DNA of 5,228 bases, from the NCBI GenBank assembly GCA_013140785.1, contig JABFRZ010000658.1:1-5228 (forward strand), written 5' to 3'. Source of the DNA: Planctomycetota bacterium. Lineage in GTDB: Bacteria > Planctomycetota > UBA1135 > GCA-002686595. Within the stretch, counting starts at the first letter, position 1, and each line of letters opens with the position of its first letter. Both the position numbers and the translations under genes were made by a program. This document shows positions 4,443-5,228 of the stretch, in pieces. The notes under the pieces were generated by a model that was not told the DNA's origin, searched no databases, and saw only the letters and a list, made by a program, of their open reading frames with translations.

Positions 4443-5228
4443 TCAGCGACCTTCGAGCTCGGCCGGCGTGAGCTCCACGCGCAGCGTTTCGCCGCGGCGG
4501 ACCTCGATCGCGCGCAGGACCTTCCAGGACTCGATGTCGAGCGACTCGTTCGGCGCGCGCAGCTCGGCCGGGCCGGCGGGGACGTCGATCGCGTGCGCAC
4601 CATCACCGACGGACAAGGCCAGCGAGAAGAGCTGGCCGGGGCCCCTCCACAGGTGCACAGCGGGCGGCGCGCCCTCGCCGCTCCAGCCCTCGAGGCCGGC
4701 CAGCAGGAGCTTCCCGGTGTGCAGCTCGCGCTCCCAGGGCGCGTCGCCGCCGCGCACGAGCAGGTCCTCGAACAGGAACTGCTCCTGGAGCTCGCCGCCC
4801 TGCTGGCGCAGCGTCAGGCGGTACTCGCCCGGGCCCGGCGCGCGCAGCGTGAAGTGCCCGTCGGAATCGAGCGCCGTCCAGTCCTGGCCCTCGAAGTCGA
4901 GCCGACCGGCGGGCCCGAGACGCGCCGTCCAGCCGACCCCAGGCCGCTCGTCGATCGTCAGGCGCCCCTCGAAGGCGAGCGACTCCGGCTCGGCGTCGGA
5001 GACATCGACGAAGGTCGTCTCGCCCTCGTAGACGGTGCAGTTCTCCGCGAGGTCGAAGGGCTGCACTCGGGGCGCCTGCGTCGAGCTGTAGCCCTTCGGC
5101 GGGCCGAAGACTTCCTCGCTGCGTAGCTCGACGCGCCAGGGACCGGGCAGAAGCGCCACGAAGCGGAAGCGCCCGTCGCTCGCGACGCGCAGCGTGCGCT
5201 CGCCGCCGTCGCCGCGCGTGATGCCGAC
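4443..5228 (-). CDS. Carboxypeptidase-regulatory-like domain protein, C-terminal part
   Basis: The frame is open to the window edge, so only the last 261 residues are seen and the gene continues beyond 5228. The GTG at 5159 is in frame but is not the start: the 23 codons before it read as good protein. At least two beta-sandwich modules of the carboxypeptidase-regulatory-like (CnaB/transthyretin-like) type are visible through their recurring pattern G-x-F-x-(aromatic/L)-x-x-L-P-P-G-x-W/Y. The copies are GRFRFVALLPGPWRVEL at window residues 19-35 and GHFTLRAPGPGEYRLTL at 124-140. A third, weaker copy lies at about 191-225 (HAIDVPAGPAELRAP), and a terminal strand IEVRRGETLRVELTPAE ends the protein. 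Such proteins are usually large, exported and structural or adhesive. No catalytic motif is seen. It is first in the co-directional block with the hydrolase and propeller. The exact role is unknown. Confidence 0.8.
   Translation of the reverse strand, partial: VGITRGDGGERTLRVASDGRFRFVALLPGPWRVELRSEEVFGPPKGYSSTQAPRVQPFDLAENCTVYEGETTFVDVSDAEPESLAFEGRLTIDERPGVGWTARLGPAGRLDFEGQDWTALDSDGHFTLRAPGPGEYRLTLRQQGGELQEQFLFEDLLVRGGDAPWERELHTGKLLLAGLEGWSGEGAPPAVHLWRGPGQLFSLALSVGDGAHAIDVPAGPAELRAPNESLDIESWKVLRAIEVRRGETLRVELTPAELEGR

Noticed and set aside
3129..5126. 665-codon open frame on the plus strand
   Set aside because: It is antisense to the hydrolase and the regulatory-like protein, both of which have clear family motifs. 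The low-complexity R/A/E/L composition marks it as a shadow.

Overview
The window is GC-rich and tightly packed, and every gene I can support lies on the minus strand. The most likely source is a member of the Planctomycetota or a similar high-GC environmental lineage. The clue is the gene set on the right: an exported PQQ-like beta-propeller with the WPQFRGPNG opening, a secreted beta-lactamase-fold serine hydrolase, and a protein built from carboxypeptidase-regulatory-like beta-sandwich modules. Start codons lack clear Shine-Dalgarno sequences. The phylum is inferred from gene style and not proven.

Right half (about 1937-5228): an intact co-directional block, read right to left. It holds the C-terminal part of a carboxypeptidase-regulatory-like protein that enters from beyond the window edge, then a 72-base pyrimidine-rich leader, the serine hydrolase, a 34-base gap and the PQQ-like propeller. 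The spacing suggests one transcription unit for envelope or secreted proteins. No shared pathway can be read from the sequence.

Left half (1 to about 1936): a patchwork of one apparently complete gene and several broken pieces. From right to left these are: (i) a roughly 107-bp diverged copy of the serine-hydrolase 3' end, directly abutting the propeller stop codon; (ii) the first 45 or so codons of a PIN-domain toxin-like gene, with a one-base frameshift at its start; (iii) a class I SAM-dependent methyltransferase whose reading frame runs antisense through a tRNA 3' end; (iv) that truncated tRNA 3' fragment, ending in CCA; (v) a cluster of TGCGA direct repeats, some at helical-turn spacing; (vi) a small helix-turn-helix gene of a type often found beside recombinases, apparently carrying two frameshifts that together restore frame; (vii) the C-terminal tail of an unrecognised protein; and (viii) a perfect 28-bp inverted repeat at the window edge.

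The best reading of the left half is a scarred insertion hotspot. The tRNA 3' fragment plus short direct repeats resembles the far end (attR-like) of an element that integrated into a tRNA gene. In that case the mobile side lies toward position 1 and the methyltransferase is in the chromosomal flank. No integrase or transposase gene is present in the window. I see no convincing new multi-gene system; the interest is in the junctions and remnants.
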